From: GCA-2731375 sp964344935 | GTDB lineage: Bacteria; Pseudomonadota; Alphaproteobacteria; GCA-2731375 | Direction: 5' to 3' | Assembly (NCBI GenBank): GCA_964344935.1 | Contig: CAYFPL010000002.1 | Location: forward strand, 558,001 to 622,000 | Length of the DNA stretch: 64,000 bases | In this document: positions 45,120 to 53,674 of the stretch, one piece after another | Layout: the number at the start of each line of letters is the position of its first letter | Position numbering within the stretch: the first letter of the stretch is position 1 | The notes under the pieces: model-generated | Told to the model about the DNA's origin: nothing | Databases searched by the model: none | What the model saw: the letters and a program-made list of their open reading frames with translations, nothing else | Made by a program: the position numbers and the translations under genes

Positions 45120-45575
45120 CTACGAGTTCGCCGGTTTTTCCGTTCCCGGTTCCATCAATTTGAAGGCGCCTTGCGCGGTTGCCACTGTATTGCCGTCTCC
45201 GTCCTTGATGCGGCCCTCGCAGAAACAGGTCCGCCGGCCGCCGCCGACGGTCTCGGCCTGCAGCTTTAGAATCCCCGGTCCGGCGCTGCCAATGAAATTC
45301 AAGGACAGGCTAAGGGTGATGGAAAACCGCCGCTGCGCTGGGTCAGGGTGGGAACCGGCGGCAATCGACATGATCACATCCATCAGCCCGGCAATATAGC
45401 CGCCATGCAGCATGCCCTTGAGGTTAAGGTGCTCGGGCCCCGCCGCAAACGTAGCCGAGGCGCTGCCAATACCGCGTTCAATATTCAACACACGCAGGCC
45501 AGGCGGTTGCCTGCTGACGGCCGGATCGCCGGCCGATTGTTCGGAAGCAACGGGATCTAGGTCAATCTCAGTCAT
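45120..45575 (-). CDS. Hotdog-fold thioesterase (PaaI/YbgC-like)
   Basis: 151 residues forming one hotdog domain: the characteristic helix with GMLHGGYIAGLMDVIMSIAA (Gly/His/Asp region) and the strands SITLSLSLNFIGSAGPGILKLQAE and GRRTCFCEGRIKD. It hydrolyses acyl- or aryl-acyl-CoA thioesters; PaaI-type enzymes release stalled CoA. The gene is on its own between the amidase operon and a sensor-kinase gene. Confidence 0.92.
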   Translation of the reverse strand: MTEIDLDPVASEQSAGDPAVSRQPPGLRVLNIERGIGSASATFAAGPEHLNLKGMLHGGYIAGLMDVIMSIAAGSHPDPAQRRFSITLSLSLNFIGSAGPGILKLQAETVGGGRRTCFCEGRIKDGDGNTVATAQGAFKLMEPGTEKPANS

Positions 45576-45691
45576 CGTGCCTGCCTAATACAAAGCGGCA
45601 CTACCCTAGCCCCGCAAACGCCCGCCATTATCAATAGCAAACGCGCAATGACAAGGGATTGTGCGGCGCGGTGGGCTGCTGTGAAAGGCGT

Positions 45692-47758
45692 CTATCCCGT
45701 CTTCGCAGCGGCTATTTCGAACAATTCGCCCTGTGGCCCCGACGGTCCGGTGGCAGAAGCCAACTGCCGGCGTTCATCATCGCCGCTCCCGACTAGACGC
45801 GTTATGGGCAGGCGCATGGTCACCGTCGTCCCCTTGCCCAAGGTAGAGACGATGGTGAGGTCACCGCCATGCAGTTCGCAAAGATGTCGCGCCAGGGGCA
45901 ACCCCAATCCGGTTCCTTCGAAACGCCGGGTGAATGATCCATCAAGTTGTGCGAACGGCGTCAGAGCCCTGGGAATATCTTCGTCTTTCATGCCGATGCC
46001 GGTATCACTGACCCAAAGGTCGACGTACTCCGCGCCGGTTTGGTCATCCCGGCCCCGTCCGGTGCCGATTGTAATCTGCCCACCTTCGGTCGTGAACTTG
46101 ATGGCATTGGTCAATAGATTGAGGACAACCTGTTTCAAGGCCCGTTCGTCGGCGCGAACCTGATCCACTTCGGAATCGAACTCCATGACGACCTTGACCG
46201 CGCCCTGTTCGGCCCGCTCCCTGGTCAGCCGCATGGTCGCGGCGACGATGCCAGAGAGCAGGAACTCCGTCTCCGTCAACTCCAAGTGTCCGGCCTCGAC
46301 CTTGGCCAGATCGAGCAGGTCATTGATGATGGACAGCAGATGCTGGCCGCTTTCATTAATGTCTTGCGAATATTCGAGATATTTCGACGAGCCCAGCTCA
46401 CCAAACATTTCACCCTTGAGGATTTCGGAAAAACCGATGATGGCATTCAACGGAGTGCGCAGTTCGTGTGATGTGTTGGCGAGGAATTCCGATTTCGCCC
46501 GGTTGGCCAACTCGGCCTGCTCCTTGGCGACACGCAGGGCCTGCTCCGTCTGCTGCTGTTCGGTGATGTCCTGGCAAACTACAAGGACACCACCGCCCGG
46601 CATTTCGAAGGTGCGGAATTGCAGGATCTGGCCATTGCGGCGAAACCGCTGATAGGTATTGGGCATTTTCCCAAAGGCCGCTTCCATATGGGATTCAACC
46701 AGTTCGTCGATGTCCCCTGGTCCCAGTTCACCGTTTCGGGCATTCAGCCGCAGAACGTCGCGGATATTTGTGCATTCGGCAACTTCCTCGGGATCCAGGC
46801 CTTGCAGATCCAGCAGCACTTCGTTCATGGCGACCATGTCGCCCTCGGCATCCATGAAGGCGATGCCCACGTCGAGATTAGCGAACATCGCTTCCAATTC
46901 CGCCGAACGGCGCTGCAGGTCTTCTTGGTCCCGCCGCGATGATGTCACGTCAGTTAAGGTGATGGAGACACCGCCGTCAGGCATGGGATTGCGGCGCACA
47001 TCGAGAATTCGGCCGCCTCGGCTCGTCAATACGTGCTGGGGTGGATCGCAAGCCATAATCTCTTCAACACGCTGGGATACGTAGTCGGACGTGATCTCCC
47101 CGTACATTCCTGCCTCGGCCAAATACGTCGCCAATGCTTCAACCGACAGACCGACCTCGGCAATATCCGCGCTCAATCCCAATAGATCGAAATAGCGGAG
47201 GTTCCAGGTGAGCATGCGTCGATCCGGTCCAAAGACGACGACACCTTGGTCGATGCTCTCCAGCGATGTATTCAGCAATTCGGACGTTTCGTCCAAGGCC
47301 CAGCTTTGCTGCTTTTGTGTGGTGATATCGATGCAGGTGATCAAGCGGCCGCCCCGGGACGTGGTCCGTTCGGACATGTGCAGACTGCGTCCATCGGTTA
47401 GGCTCACCTCCCACTCGGCGGATGGTTCTTTCGCGTTTTCCGATAGTTCGGCCAAGAAGGCCTCTCTGCCTTCGGAGATCTCCGAAAAGACGCCGGCATC
47501 CAGCAGGGCTTCGAAGAACTGCAATCTGGAGAAATTTTTGTGATCCAAGGTGCGGACGGCCGGGACGAGGTGCAGCAGCTTTTCATTCACGTGCCGCAAA
47601 CGGTCCTTGCGATCGAAAAACGCCACCGCCGTCGGCATTGCCTGTACGATATCGGTTTCGCGCCGCGCCTGCCTGGCAACGCATAATGTAAACAGGATCG
47701 CCGTCGCAGCCACTGCCACGATTCCCGTCATTCCCAATGCCGCAAACACGCTCATCAA
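45692..47758 (-). CDS. Membrane-anchored multi-PAS histidine kinase
   Basis: 688 residues. One N-terminal helix (about 5-27) anchors the protein; at least three PAS domains follow (about 38-145, 155-270 and 285-405), each ending in an ITxxKQ/ITEQQQ-type linker. HisKA has H431 in NTSHELRTPLNAIIGFSEIL, and the HATPase domain has LLTNAIKFT, DTGIGM and FEGTGLGLPLA. No receiver is fused. This is the build of PleC/DivJ-type alphaproteobacterial kinases, which act on DivK-like receivers such as those at 9401 and 13954 (inference). The upstream region has a CtrA-like box. Confidence 0.93.
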   Translation of the reverse strand: MMSVFAALGMTGIVAVAATAILFTLCVARQARRETDIVQAMPTAVAFFDRKDRLRHVNEKLLHLVPAVRTLDHKNFSRLQFFEALLDAGVFSEISEGREAFLAELSENAKEPSAEWEVSLTDGRSLHMSERTTSRGGRLITCIDITTQKQQSWALDETSELLNTSLESIDQGVVVFGPDRRMLTWNLRYFDLLGLSADIAEVGLSVEALATYLAEAGMYGEITSDYVSQRVEEIMACDPPQHVLTSRGGRILDVRRNPMPDGGVSITLTDVTSSRRDQEDLQRRSAELEAMFANLDVGIAFMDAEGDMVAMNEVLLDLQGLDPEEVAECTNIRDVLRLNARNGELGPGDIDELVESHMEAAFGKMPNTYQRFRRNGQILQFRTFEMPGGGVLVVCQDITEQQQTEQALRVAKEQAELANRAKSEFLANTSHELRTPLNAIIGFSEILKGEMFGELGSSKYLEYSQDINESGQHLLSIINDLLDLAKVEAGHLELTETEFLLSGIVAATMRLTRERAEQGAVKVVMEFDSEVDQVRADERALKQVVLNLLTNAIKFTTEGGQITIGTGRGRDDQTGAEYVDLWVSDTGIGMKDEDIPRALTPFAQLDGSFTRRFEGTGLGLPLARHLCELHGGDLTIVSTLGKGTTVTMRLPITRLVGSGDDERRQLASATGPSGPQGELFEIAAAKTG

Positions 47759-47859
47759 CGCGGTATTCTCCTCCTTGGCCGGAGTTAGACCGGCAAGGCG
47801 TCGTCTTGGCGGCTACCGCTAGGTGGTATTCCGCCGCGTTTACCATTAAAGCCACATAG

Positions 47860-47874
47860 TTAAGACTTGGTTAA
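47860..47874. promoter_or_regulatory. CtrA-like box (TTAA-N7-TTAA)
   Basis: TTAAGACTTGGTTAA fits the consensus of the alphaproteobacterial cell-cycle regulator CtrA exactly. A further TTAA lies at 47881 and one at 47846. The site lies in the shared promoter region of the PAS kinase (minus strand) and the UDG-like gene (plus strand). Given the AT content of the patch, chance cannot be excluded. Confidence 0.4.
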
Positions 47875-47925
47875 TGTTTCTTAAGAAATGCTGCATTCGG
47901 AAAAAGGCGAGATTGAGCCGAGGAC

Positions 47926-48516
47926 ATGGTAGACGCGAGCCGCCTAGATCAATTGCTGACGGAAATTAGAGGCTGCCGGCTTTGCGAAACCCAGTTGCCC
48001 CTTGGCCCACGACCTGTTTTGCGTGCAAGCGTCAATGCCCGATTGTTGATAGTCGGACAGGCCCCAGGCACCAAGGTTCATGCCAGCGGTATTCCCTGGG
48101 ACGATGCCAGCGGCGATCGCCTGCGCGATTGGCTGCAAATAGATCCACAGACATTCTACGACCAGGATAAAGTCGCCGTCATACCAATGGGTTTCTGCTA
48201 TCCCGGCCGCCTGCCGAAGGGGGGCGACCGCCCGCCCCGGCCCGAATGCGCCCCCGCTTGGCATCCAAAATTGTTGGCGCTATTGCCCAATATCGAATTG
48301 ACGGTATTGGCCGGTGCCTACGGGCAGAAATACTTCCTCGGCGCCGAGCGGGGCGCTAACCTGACGGAAACGGTTCGCGCCTGGCGTGACTATGCCCCTC
48401 GGTTCATGCCCCTACCCCATCCGTCATGGCGCACAGTAGGCTGGCAGAAACGCAATCCGTGGTTTGATGCCGAGGTCCTGCCGGAACTGCGGCGCCGGGT
48501 AAGTGAACTGGTCTGA
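47926..48516 (+). CDS. Uracil-DNA glycosylase superfamily protein (family 4/5-like)
   Basis: 196 residues. The motif region GQAPGTKVHASGIPWDDASG corresponds to UDG motif A, and LPHPSWRT to motif B. Cysteines C17 and C20 (GCRLC) with the later pair in FCYPGRLPKGGDRPPRPEC fit a 4Fe-4S cluster as in family 4 enzymes. Whether it removes uracil or another base cannot be read from sequence. It is followed, convergently, by a nitroreductase gene. The CtrA-like box lies upstream. Confidence 0.88.
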   Translation: MVDASRLDQLLTEIRGCRLCETQLPLGPRPVLRASVNARLLIVGQAPGTKVHASGIPWDDASGDRLRDWLQIDPQTFYDQDKVAVIPMGFCYPGRLPKGGDRPPRPECAPAWHPKLLALLPNIELTVLAGAYGQKYFLGAERGANLTETVRAWRDYAPRFMPLPHPSWRTVGWQKRNPWFDAEVLPELRRRVSELV

Positions 48517-48525
48517 GAGCCAAGG

Positions 48526-49359
48526 CTAGTCCAAACAGAAATTGTGGCGGCGCAGGTAATCGGCCAGATCGTCCCGCTCCCGCACTGAAACCTGCCGCGT
48601 CTTGTCCTCCGACCAGCCGTAGAATTCCGGGCTGCCGTATTCAGCGGTCATGCGGTACTTCTCGGGCGGGATGGTGTAGATGCCGTTGCGCCGTTCGTCA
48701 TAAGCATCGATTTGCACGGTTAGGTCGCCGTCGTCATACTCATCCTCGTGCACGATCATTTCGGGCGGCAGTCTGGTTGAGGTGAAGCCGGCATGGGAAG
48801 GGTAGCCGAGGCACATGCCAGCAACGGGAAAGACGTAATCGGGAAGGGCGGTAATCTCGGCGATGGCATCGATATGATTGCGCACCACCGAAATGGGGCA
48901 ACAGCCAAGTCCAGCGGCCTGTGCCGCGATGTTGAAGTTTTGCAACGCCAGCGCCGTATCGGCGGCCGCGTTCAGGAATGCATCCAGATGATCATTGGCG
49001 AACGGATGGCCTCGCAGTTCACACAGCCTGCGGATGCGCCGGCTGTCACCGCAGAACAGCAGGAATACGGGGCAAGTGCCGATCCAGCCCATGTCCGGCA
49101 TCAAATCGGCGATGGCCTTGCGCTTGTCCGCATCCCGCACCCGGATGATGGCCACCTGCTGCAAATCCGATTTCGCCGGGGCCGACAGGGCGCAGGCGTA
49201 AAGCAGCTTCAAAACGTCCTCTGTCACGGGCTTATCGAGAAAGCGCCGGTGGGTGCGATGAGACAGGATCGCAGCCAGGGTATCCCTGCCCGGAACATCC
49301 TCGGCCACCTCGTATGCCATGCCAAAGCGCTGCGCCGCCAAATCCGTCAATTCACCCAT
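48526..49359 (-). CDS. Nitroreductase-family flavoprotein
   Basis: 277 residues from ATG 49359 with RBS gggaggg. FMN-binding elements are HRTHRRFLDKPVTED near residue 33, ALSAPAKSDLQQVAIIRV, and the C-terminal half with LQNFNIAAQAAGLGCCPIS and YVFPVAGMCLGYP. These enzymes reduce nitro groups, quinones or flavins with NAD(P)H. The extra C-terminal 60 residues (YDERRNGIYTIPPEKYR onward) are typical of the NfsA-related group. A long open frame runs on beyond this start but is antisense to the hydrolase gene. Confidence 0.92.
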   Translation of the reverse strand: MGELTDLAAQRFGMAYEVAEDVPGRDTLAAILSHRTHRRFLDKPVTEDVLKLLYACALSAPAKSDLQQVAIIRVRDADKRKAIADLMPDMGWIGTCPVFLLFCGDSRRIRRLCELRGHPFANDHLDAFLNAAADTALALQNFNIAAQAAGLGCCPISVVRNHIDAIAEITALPDYVFPVAGMCLGYPSHAGFTSTRLPPEMIVHEDEYDDGDLTVQIDAYDERRNGIYTIPPEKYRMTAEYGSPEFYGWSEDKTRQVSVRERDDLADYLRRHNFCLD

Positions 49360-49416
49360 GCCGTCGGTCCCTCCCGTTTCCCTCAGTCGACCTATCATAA
49401 GGTATTTGCGCCGCTG

Positions 49417-50349
49417 TTGTGTGTTCTGGTCTCGCTCGCCGCCTGCGGACCCCGGTTCCAGGACTTCCAGCCGGGCCTGATCGCCCCCGCCTTGCAAGAC
49501 GATATCTTGGTGACGGAAGACGGCAAGAAGCTGCCGTTCAGGGTCTGGGAGGCCGACGGCGAGACAGAGGCGGTATTGCTCGCCTTGCATGGCTTCAATA
49601 TGTACAGCAACTATTTTGATGATCCGGCCAAGTGGTGGGCCAAGCAGGGCCTGACCACCTATGCCTATGACCAGCGCGGCTTCGGCGCCGCGCCGGAGGC
49701 ACGGTTCTGGGGCGGATCGGCGGCCATGGCCGCCGATGCCAGGGCCATGCTGGATCTGCTCGCCCGACGCCATCCCGGCCGACCTCTCTTTATCCTGGGC
49801 GAAAGCATGGGTGCCGCTGTCGCTGTCCTGGCTATGTCGGAACCGCCGATATCTAAAGTCGACGGCGTGGTTCTGGTCGCGCCGGGCCTGTGGGGCGGCA
49901 AATCCATGCATCCCTTTCTCCGCTTCAGTCTTTGGCTTTCGGCACATGTAATGCCCTGGAACACCGATACGGGTAGCGGCCTGCGGCGCCGGCCCTCGGA
50001 CAATATCCCCATGCTGCGCGCCCTGGGCCGCGACAAGTTGGTGATACGCCATACCCGCATGGACGCGGTTTATGGCGTTACCATGTTGATGGGTCATGCC
50101 TATGACGCGGCACCCAGTCTGCATCATCCCGCTCTGGTGCTGTATGGCGAACGGGACGAAATCGTGCCCGCCCGACCTGTTCACAACACCATGGACCGCC
50201 TGCCCGAACGACCTGTTTACGTTCTCTATCCGGATGGCTGGCACATGCTGCTGCGGGATCTGCAGGCGGAAGTGGTCTGGCGGGATATTGCGGCCTGGAT
50301 CAAGAAACCCGGACCGGACCTACCCTCGGGGCACGGGCGGGAATGGTAA
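49417..50349 (+). CDS. Lipoprotein alpha/beta hydrolase (lysophospholipase-like)
   Basis: About 310 residues. A lipobox (LVSLAAC) and short hydrophobic stretch suggest an outer- or inner-membrane-anchored lipoprotein. The hydrolase fold has the oxyanion LHGFNMYSNYF, nucleophile Ser in ILGESMGAAVA, and the acid/His in YGERDEIVP and DGWHMLLRD, as in monoacylglycerol lipases. No ATG or GTG lies close to the lipobox in frame; the TTG at 49417 (or CTG at 49414) is the nearest start, giving an unusually short, uncharged leader. Expect the start to be corrected. It is divergent from the nitroreductase gene. Confidence 0.85.
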   Translation: MCVLVSLAACGPRFQDFQPGLIAPALQDDILVTEDGKKLPFRVWEADGETEAVLLALHGFNMYSNYFDDPAKWWAKQGLTTYAYDQRGFGAAPEARFWGGSAAMAADARAMLDLLARRHPGRPLFILGESMGAAVAVLAMSEPPISKVDGVVLVAPGLWGGKSMHPFLRFSLWLSAHVMPWNTDTGSGLRRRPSDNIPMLRALGRDKLVIRHTRMDAVYGVTMLMGHAYDAAPSLHHPALVLYGERDEIVPARPVHNTMDRLPERPVYVLYPDGWHMLLRDLQAEVVWRDIAAWIKKPGPDLPSGHGREW

Positions 50350-50367
50350 GCGCTTGTTAACGCAGTT

Positions 50368-50389
50368 GGGTTAACACCTCTCTTAACCC
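50368..50389. promoter_or_regulatory. Palindrome gggttaa...ttaaccc upstream of a small gene
   Basis: A perfect 7-bp inverted repeat with an 8-base spacer just before the RBS of the 50411 gene, after another GTTAAC at 50356. It could be a regulator site or the transcript terminus of the hydrolase gene. The spacer is one base too long for a CtrA box. Confidence 0.4.
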
Positions 50390-50410
50390 GATTGGTGGGA
50401 GAATAGGACA

Positions 50411-50674
50411 ATGACCCAATTTCTTGCGACCGATGACAACCCCGAAGGCCATCGTCTCGAGGACGTCCTGGCAATGGTACGGGGCGATCTGGTCAAACGC
50501 GCCGCCTTGATTGTCGACGATGCCCGTCCGGAAGCCCGCAAGGTCCTGGCGAACGATGTCAAGATTATGGCCATGTTGAGTGAAAGCATCGCCTTGGCGG
50601 AGGAAAGCAGTTCGGTTTTGACGAAGGCCTTTGGCCCCAGCCGCGCCGGCAAACCACGGATCGGAAGCTCCTAG
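50411..50674 (+). CDS. Conserved small helical protein of unknown function
   Basis: 87 residues, no signal peptide or membrane helix, mainly helical: MTQFLATDDNPEGHRLEDV, then a Lys/Arg-rich DLVKRAALIVDDARPEARK and a Ser-rich end. RBS gtgggagaa. I do not recognise a domain. Codon usage fits its neighbours and the start is well placed, so I consider it real. It precedes the FAD-linked oxidase gene by 75 bases. Confidence 0.6.
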   Translation: MTQFLATDDNPEGHRLEDVLAMVRGDLVKRAALIVDDARPEARKVLANDVKIMAMLSESIALAEESSSVLTKAFGPSRAGKPRIGSS

Positions 50675-50749
50675 ACTTATTGGCCTTCGCCCCCCATCGG
50701 CGTAAACTGACCCTGGAACATCTAATGTTATGGGGACAATCGTTACGTC

Positions 50750-52126
50750 ATGGCGGATATTATCGATCAACTGCGGGAAATTGTCGGCGATAAGGGCCTG
50801 ATCGTTGGGGACGAACTGGACGGCCGGTCGGCCGGCTATCGCCACCCAGACAAGTCCCTGGAAGCCAAGGCCCTGGTGCGGCCGGCAAATACGGATGAAG
50901 TCTCGAAAGTCCTGAAGCTCTGCAACGATCACGGCCAAGCGGTGGTTAGCCAAGGTGGCCTGACCGGTCTGGTCGACGGCAACATCGCCGACACGGACGA
51001 AATCATCCTGAGCCTGGAACGCATGCGCGAGATCGAGGAGATCGACCCAGCCTCGGCCACCATGACCGTGCAGACGGGTGTTACCCTACAAACCGTTCAG
51101 GAAGCGGCAGAAGACGCAGGGTTCTTTTTTCCTCTCGATTTGGGCGGCCGTGGCAGCGCGACACTTGGCGGCAACATCTCCACAAATGCGGGGGGCAACC
51201 GGGTTGTCCGCTATGGCATGGCGCGGGATATGGTGCTGGGCTTGGAGGCCGTGCAGGCCGATGGCACAATTCTCAGCTCGCTCGGCAAGATCATCAAGGA
51301 CAATGCCGGCTATAACCTGAAGCATATGTTCATCGGCAGCGAAGGCACCCTGGGCGTGGTCACGCGCCTGGTTCTGCGCCTGCGTCCCAAACCGGCCAGC
51401 CAGCAAACCGCTTATCTGGCCCTCGACGAGTTCGACAAGCTGCCGAAGCTTCTGAATTTCTGTAACAGTCGTTCGGGCGGCTGCCTCTCGGCCTTTGAAG
51501 TGATGTGGCAGAATTATTTCAAGCTGGTCACCTCGCGGCCGGGTGCCGCGCAACCGCTGTCCAATGAATATCCCTTCTATGTCCTGATGGAAGTCATGGG
51601 CGGTGATCCGGACGCTGATGGCGAGCGTTTTGAAGTGATGCTGGCGGATGCCATGGAACAGGGATTGATGGTCGATGCGGTCATCGCCAAATCCGAGGGC
51701 GAGCGCCAGGCCATGTGGGCCCTGCGTGACGACGTGGAAAGCCTGCGTGAATGGGGTCCCACAATCGGATTCGACGTGGGATTGCCCATTGCTTCCATGC
51801 CCGATTATCTCGAAGAGATCGATAAGCCTATCGCGGCGGAATGGCCCGACAGAAAACTGGCCGTATTCGGCCACCTGGGCGATGGCAACCTGCACATCGT
51901 CTATGCCGTGGGCGAGGCTGGCGACAACGCCAAGAAGATCGTCAACGACGCGGTCTATCACCCCTTGGCCAGCCGGGGCGGTTCGGTCTCCGCCGAACAT
52001 GGTATCGGGCTGCAGAAGAAGGACTATCTGGAGGTTTCCCGCAGTCCGGCGGAAATTGCCCTGATGAAGCAGCTGAAGGGCATGATGGATCCCAATAACA
52101 TCCTAAATCCCGGCAAGATCTTTTGA
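50750..52126 (+). CDS. FAD-binding D-2-hydroxyacid (D-2-hydroxyglutarate type) dehydrogenase
   Basis: 458 residues of the GlcD/D2HGDH group. The FAD-binding PCMH domain has VVSQGGLTGLVDGN, FFPLDLGGRGSATLGGNIST and YNLKHMFIGSEGTLGVVT; the C-terminal FAD-oxidase cap has FGHLGDGNLHIVYA and the conserved SAEHGIGLQKKDYL. It oxidises a D-2-hydroxy acid such as D-2-hydroxyglutarate or D-lactate and passes electrons to an acceptor. The sarcosine oxidase operon begins 11 bases downstream. Confidence 0.94.
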   Translation: MADIIDQLREIVGDKGLIVGDELDGRSAGYRHPDKSLEAKALVRPANTDEVSKVLKLCNDHGQAVVSQGGLTGLVDGNIADTDEIILSLERMREIEEIDPASATMTVQTGVTLQTVQEAAEDAGFFFPLDLGGRGSATLGGNISTNAGGNRVVRYGMARDMVLGLEAVQADGTILSSLGKIIKDNAGYNLKHMFIGSEGTLGVVTRLVLRLRPKPASQQTAYLALDEFDKLPKLLNFCNSRSGGCLSAFEVMWQNYFKLVTSRPGAAQPLSNEYPFYVLMEVMGGDPDADGERFEVMLADAMEQGLMVDAVIAKSEGERQAMWALRDDVESLREWGPTIGFDVGLPIASMPDYLEEIDKPIAAEWPDRKLAVFGHLGDGNLHIVYAVGEAGDNAKKIVNDAVYHPLASRGGSVSAEHGIGLQKKDYLEVSRSPAEIALMKQLKGMMDPNNILNPGKIF

Positions 52127-52137
52127 TGGATTACTAG

Positions 52138-53394
52138 GTGAGCCGCTATTCCCTCGCCCATCTCGTCGGCCACGGTCTGACCGGGCACCGGCGGTGGAAG
52201 CCGGCCTGGCGCGACCCGGAACCGAAAGCCGAATACGACGCCATTATCGTCGGCGGCGGCGGGCACGGTCTGGCCAGTGCCTATTACCTGGCTAAGAATC
52301 ACGGTTTCTCCAATATCGCCGTACTGGAAAAGGGCTGGATCGGCGGCGGCAATACTGGCCGGAACACCACTATTGTCCGTTCCAATTACCTGCTCGATGC
52401 CAATGCCAAGTTCTATGAACACGGCATGAAGTTGTGGGAGGGGCTGAGCCAGGATCTGAACTTCAACGTCATGTTCTCCCAGCGCGGCGTGTTGAATCTG
52501 GCCCATTCCAAGGGCCAGTTGGAGACGTTCCGGCGCCGAGGCAACGCCATGCGCCTGAACGGCATCGATGCGGAACTTCTCGACCGGGATGCCGTGGCCA
52601 AGTTCGTGCCACAACTGAATATGTCCCCGGCGGCGCGTTTCCCTGTGGAGGGCGGGTTACTGCAACGGCGCGGCGGCACCGCCCGCCACGATGCCGTGGC
52701 CTGGGGCTATGCGCGGGCAGCGGACGCCCGGGGCGTCGATATCATTCAGAACTGCGAGGTTACGGGCATCACCCGGGACCAGCGCGGTGTCAGCGGGGTG
52801 GAAACCACCAGGGGTCCGATCGCCTGCCGCCGTATCGGGCTGGCAGTGGCCGGACATTCGAGCCGGCTGGCAGCCATGGCAGGTCTGCGTCTCCCCATCG
52901 AATCCCATGTTCTGCAAGCCATGGTCAGCGAACCGGTGAAGCCATGTCTTGATACAGTCGTCACATTCGGTGCCGCACACCTTTACGTCAGCCAGTCCGA
53001 CAAGGGTGAACTGGTCATGGGCGGCGATATCGACGGCTACAATTCCTACGCCCAGCGCGGCAACCTGGCCATTATCGAGCATGTCGCCTCATGCCTGGTG
53101 GCGCTGTTTCCCCAGTTCAGCCGCCTGCGCATCCTGCGCACCTGGGGCGGCATCATGGACATGACCATGGACGGCAGCCCGATCATCGGCCTGACCCCAG
53201 TGCCGGGGCTGTTCCTGAACGGTGGCTGGTGTTACGGCGGCTTTAAGGCGACGCCGGCCTCGGGCTGGGTCTTTGCCCACACCATGGCGACGGACCAACC
53301 CCATGAATTGAACGCGGAGCTAAACCTGGACCGTTTTCATAGCGGCCGCATCCTGGATGAAAAGGGTGCCGGGCCCTATCCCTGGCTGCACTAG
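52138..53394 (+). CDS. soxB: Sarcosine oxidase beta subunit
   Basis: 418 residues from GTG 52138. The N-terminus (MSRYSLAHLVGHGLTGHRRW) and the FAD motif YDAIIVGGGGHGLASAYYL, followed by EKGWIGGGNTGRNTT, are those of heterotetrameric SoxB; LFLNGGWCYGGFKATPASG near the C-terminus is also diagnostic. The subunit carries the sarcosine-oxidising flavin. Order soxB-soxD-soxA-soxG is standard. The complex converts sarcosine, THF and O2 to glycine, methylene-THF and peroxide. Confidence 0.96.
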   Translation: MSRYSLAHLVGHGLTGHRRWKPAWRDPEPKAEYDAIIVGGGGHGLASAYYLAKNHGFSNIAVLEKGWIGGGNTGRNTTIVRSNYLLDANAKFYEHGMKLWEGLSQDLNFNVMFSQRGVLNLAHSKGQLETFRRRGNAMRLNGIDAELLDRDAVAKFVPQLNMSPAARFPVEGGLLQRRGGTARHDAVAWGYARAADARGVDIIQNCEVTGITRDQRGVSGVETTRGPIACRRIGLAVAGHSSRLAAMAGLRLPIESHVLQAMVSEPVKPCLDTVVTFGAAHLYVSQSDKGELVMGGDIDGYNSYAQRGNLAIIEHVASCLVALFPQFSRLRILRTWGGIMDMTMDGSPIIGLTPVPGLFLNGGWCYGGFKATPASGWVFAHTMATDQPHELNAELNLDRFHSGRILDEKGAGPYPWLH

Positions 53395-53404
53395 GCGTAT
53401 CGAG

Positions 53405-53674
53405 ATGTTCCTGATCCCCTGCCCCCATTGCGGACCCCGCGCCGAAAGCGAATTCAGCTATGGCGGCGATGCCTCCGCCGCCCGACCGGCGGTTCCAGAG
53501 GATGCCAGCGACGCCGAATGGATCGACTACCTCTACCTGCGCGACAACCCCAAGGGCGGACATGACGAGCTGTGGCAGCATATTCACGGCTGCCGCCGCT
53601 GGCTGCGGGTCAGCCGGAACGTGGTCAGCCATGAGGTTCAGGGCTGTGTTGATATGGCGGAGGCGGGTCCATGA
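53405..53674 (+). CDS. soxD: Sarcosine oxidase delta subunit
   Basis: 89 residues. The structural zinc site of SoxD is intact: C6 and C9 in PCPHCG, H59 in LWQHI and C63 in GCRRW. The pattern GGDASAARPA, EWIDYLYLRDNPKG and SRNVVSHEVQG is fully conserved. Its stop overlaps the soxA start by 4 bases (ATGA), so translation is coupled. Confidence 0.96.
   Translation: MFLIPCPHCGPRAESEFSYGGDASAARPAVPEDASDAEWIDYLYLRDNPKGGHDELWQHIHGCRRWLRVSRNVVSHEVQGCVDMAEAGP

Noticed and set aside
48793..49416. N-terminal extension of the lipoprotein hydrolase frame
   Set aside because: It is antisense to the nitroreductase gene, and the lipobox marks the true N-terminal region near 49420.
50371..50386. TTAA-N8-TTAA as a CtrA box
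   Set aside because: The spacer is 8 bases, not 7; treated as a palindrome of unknown role.
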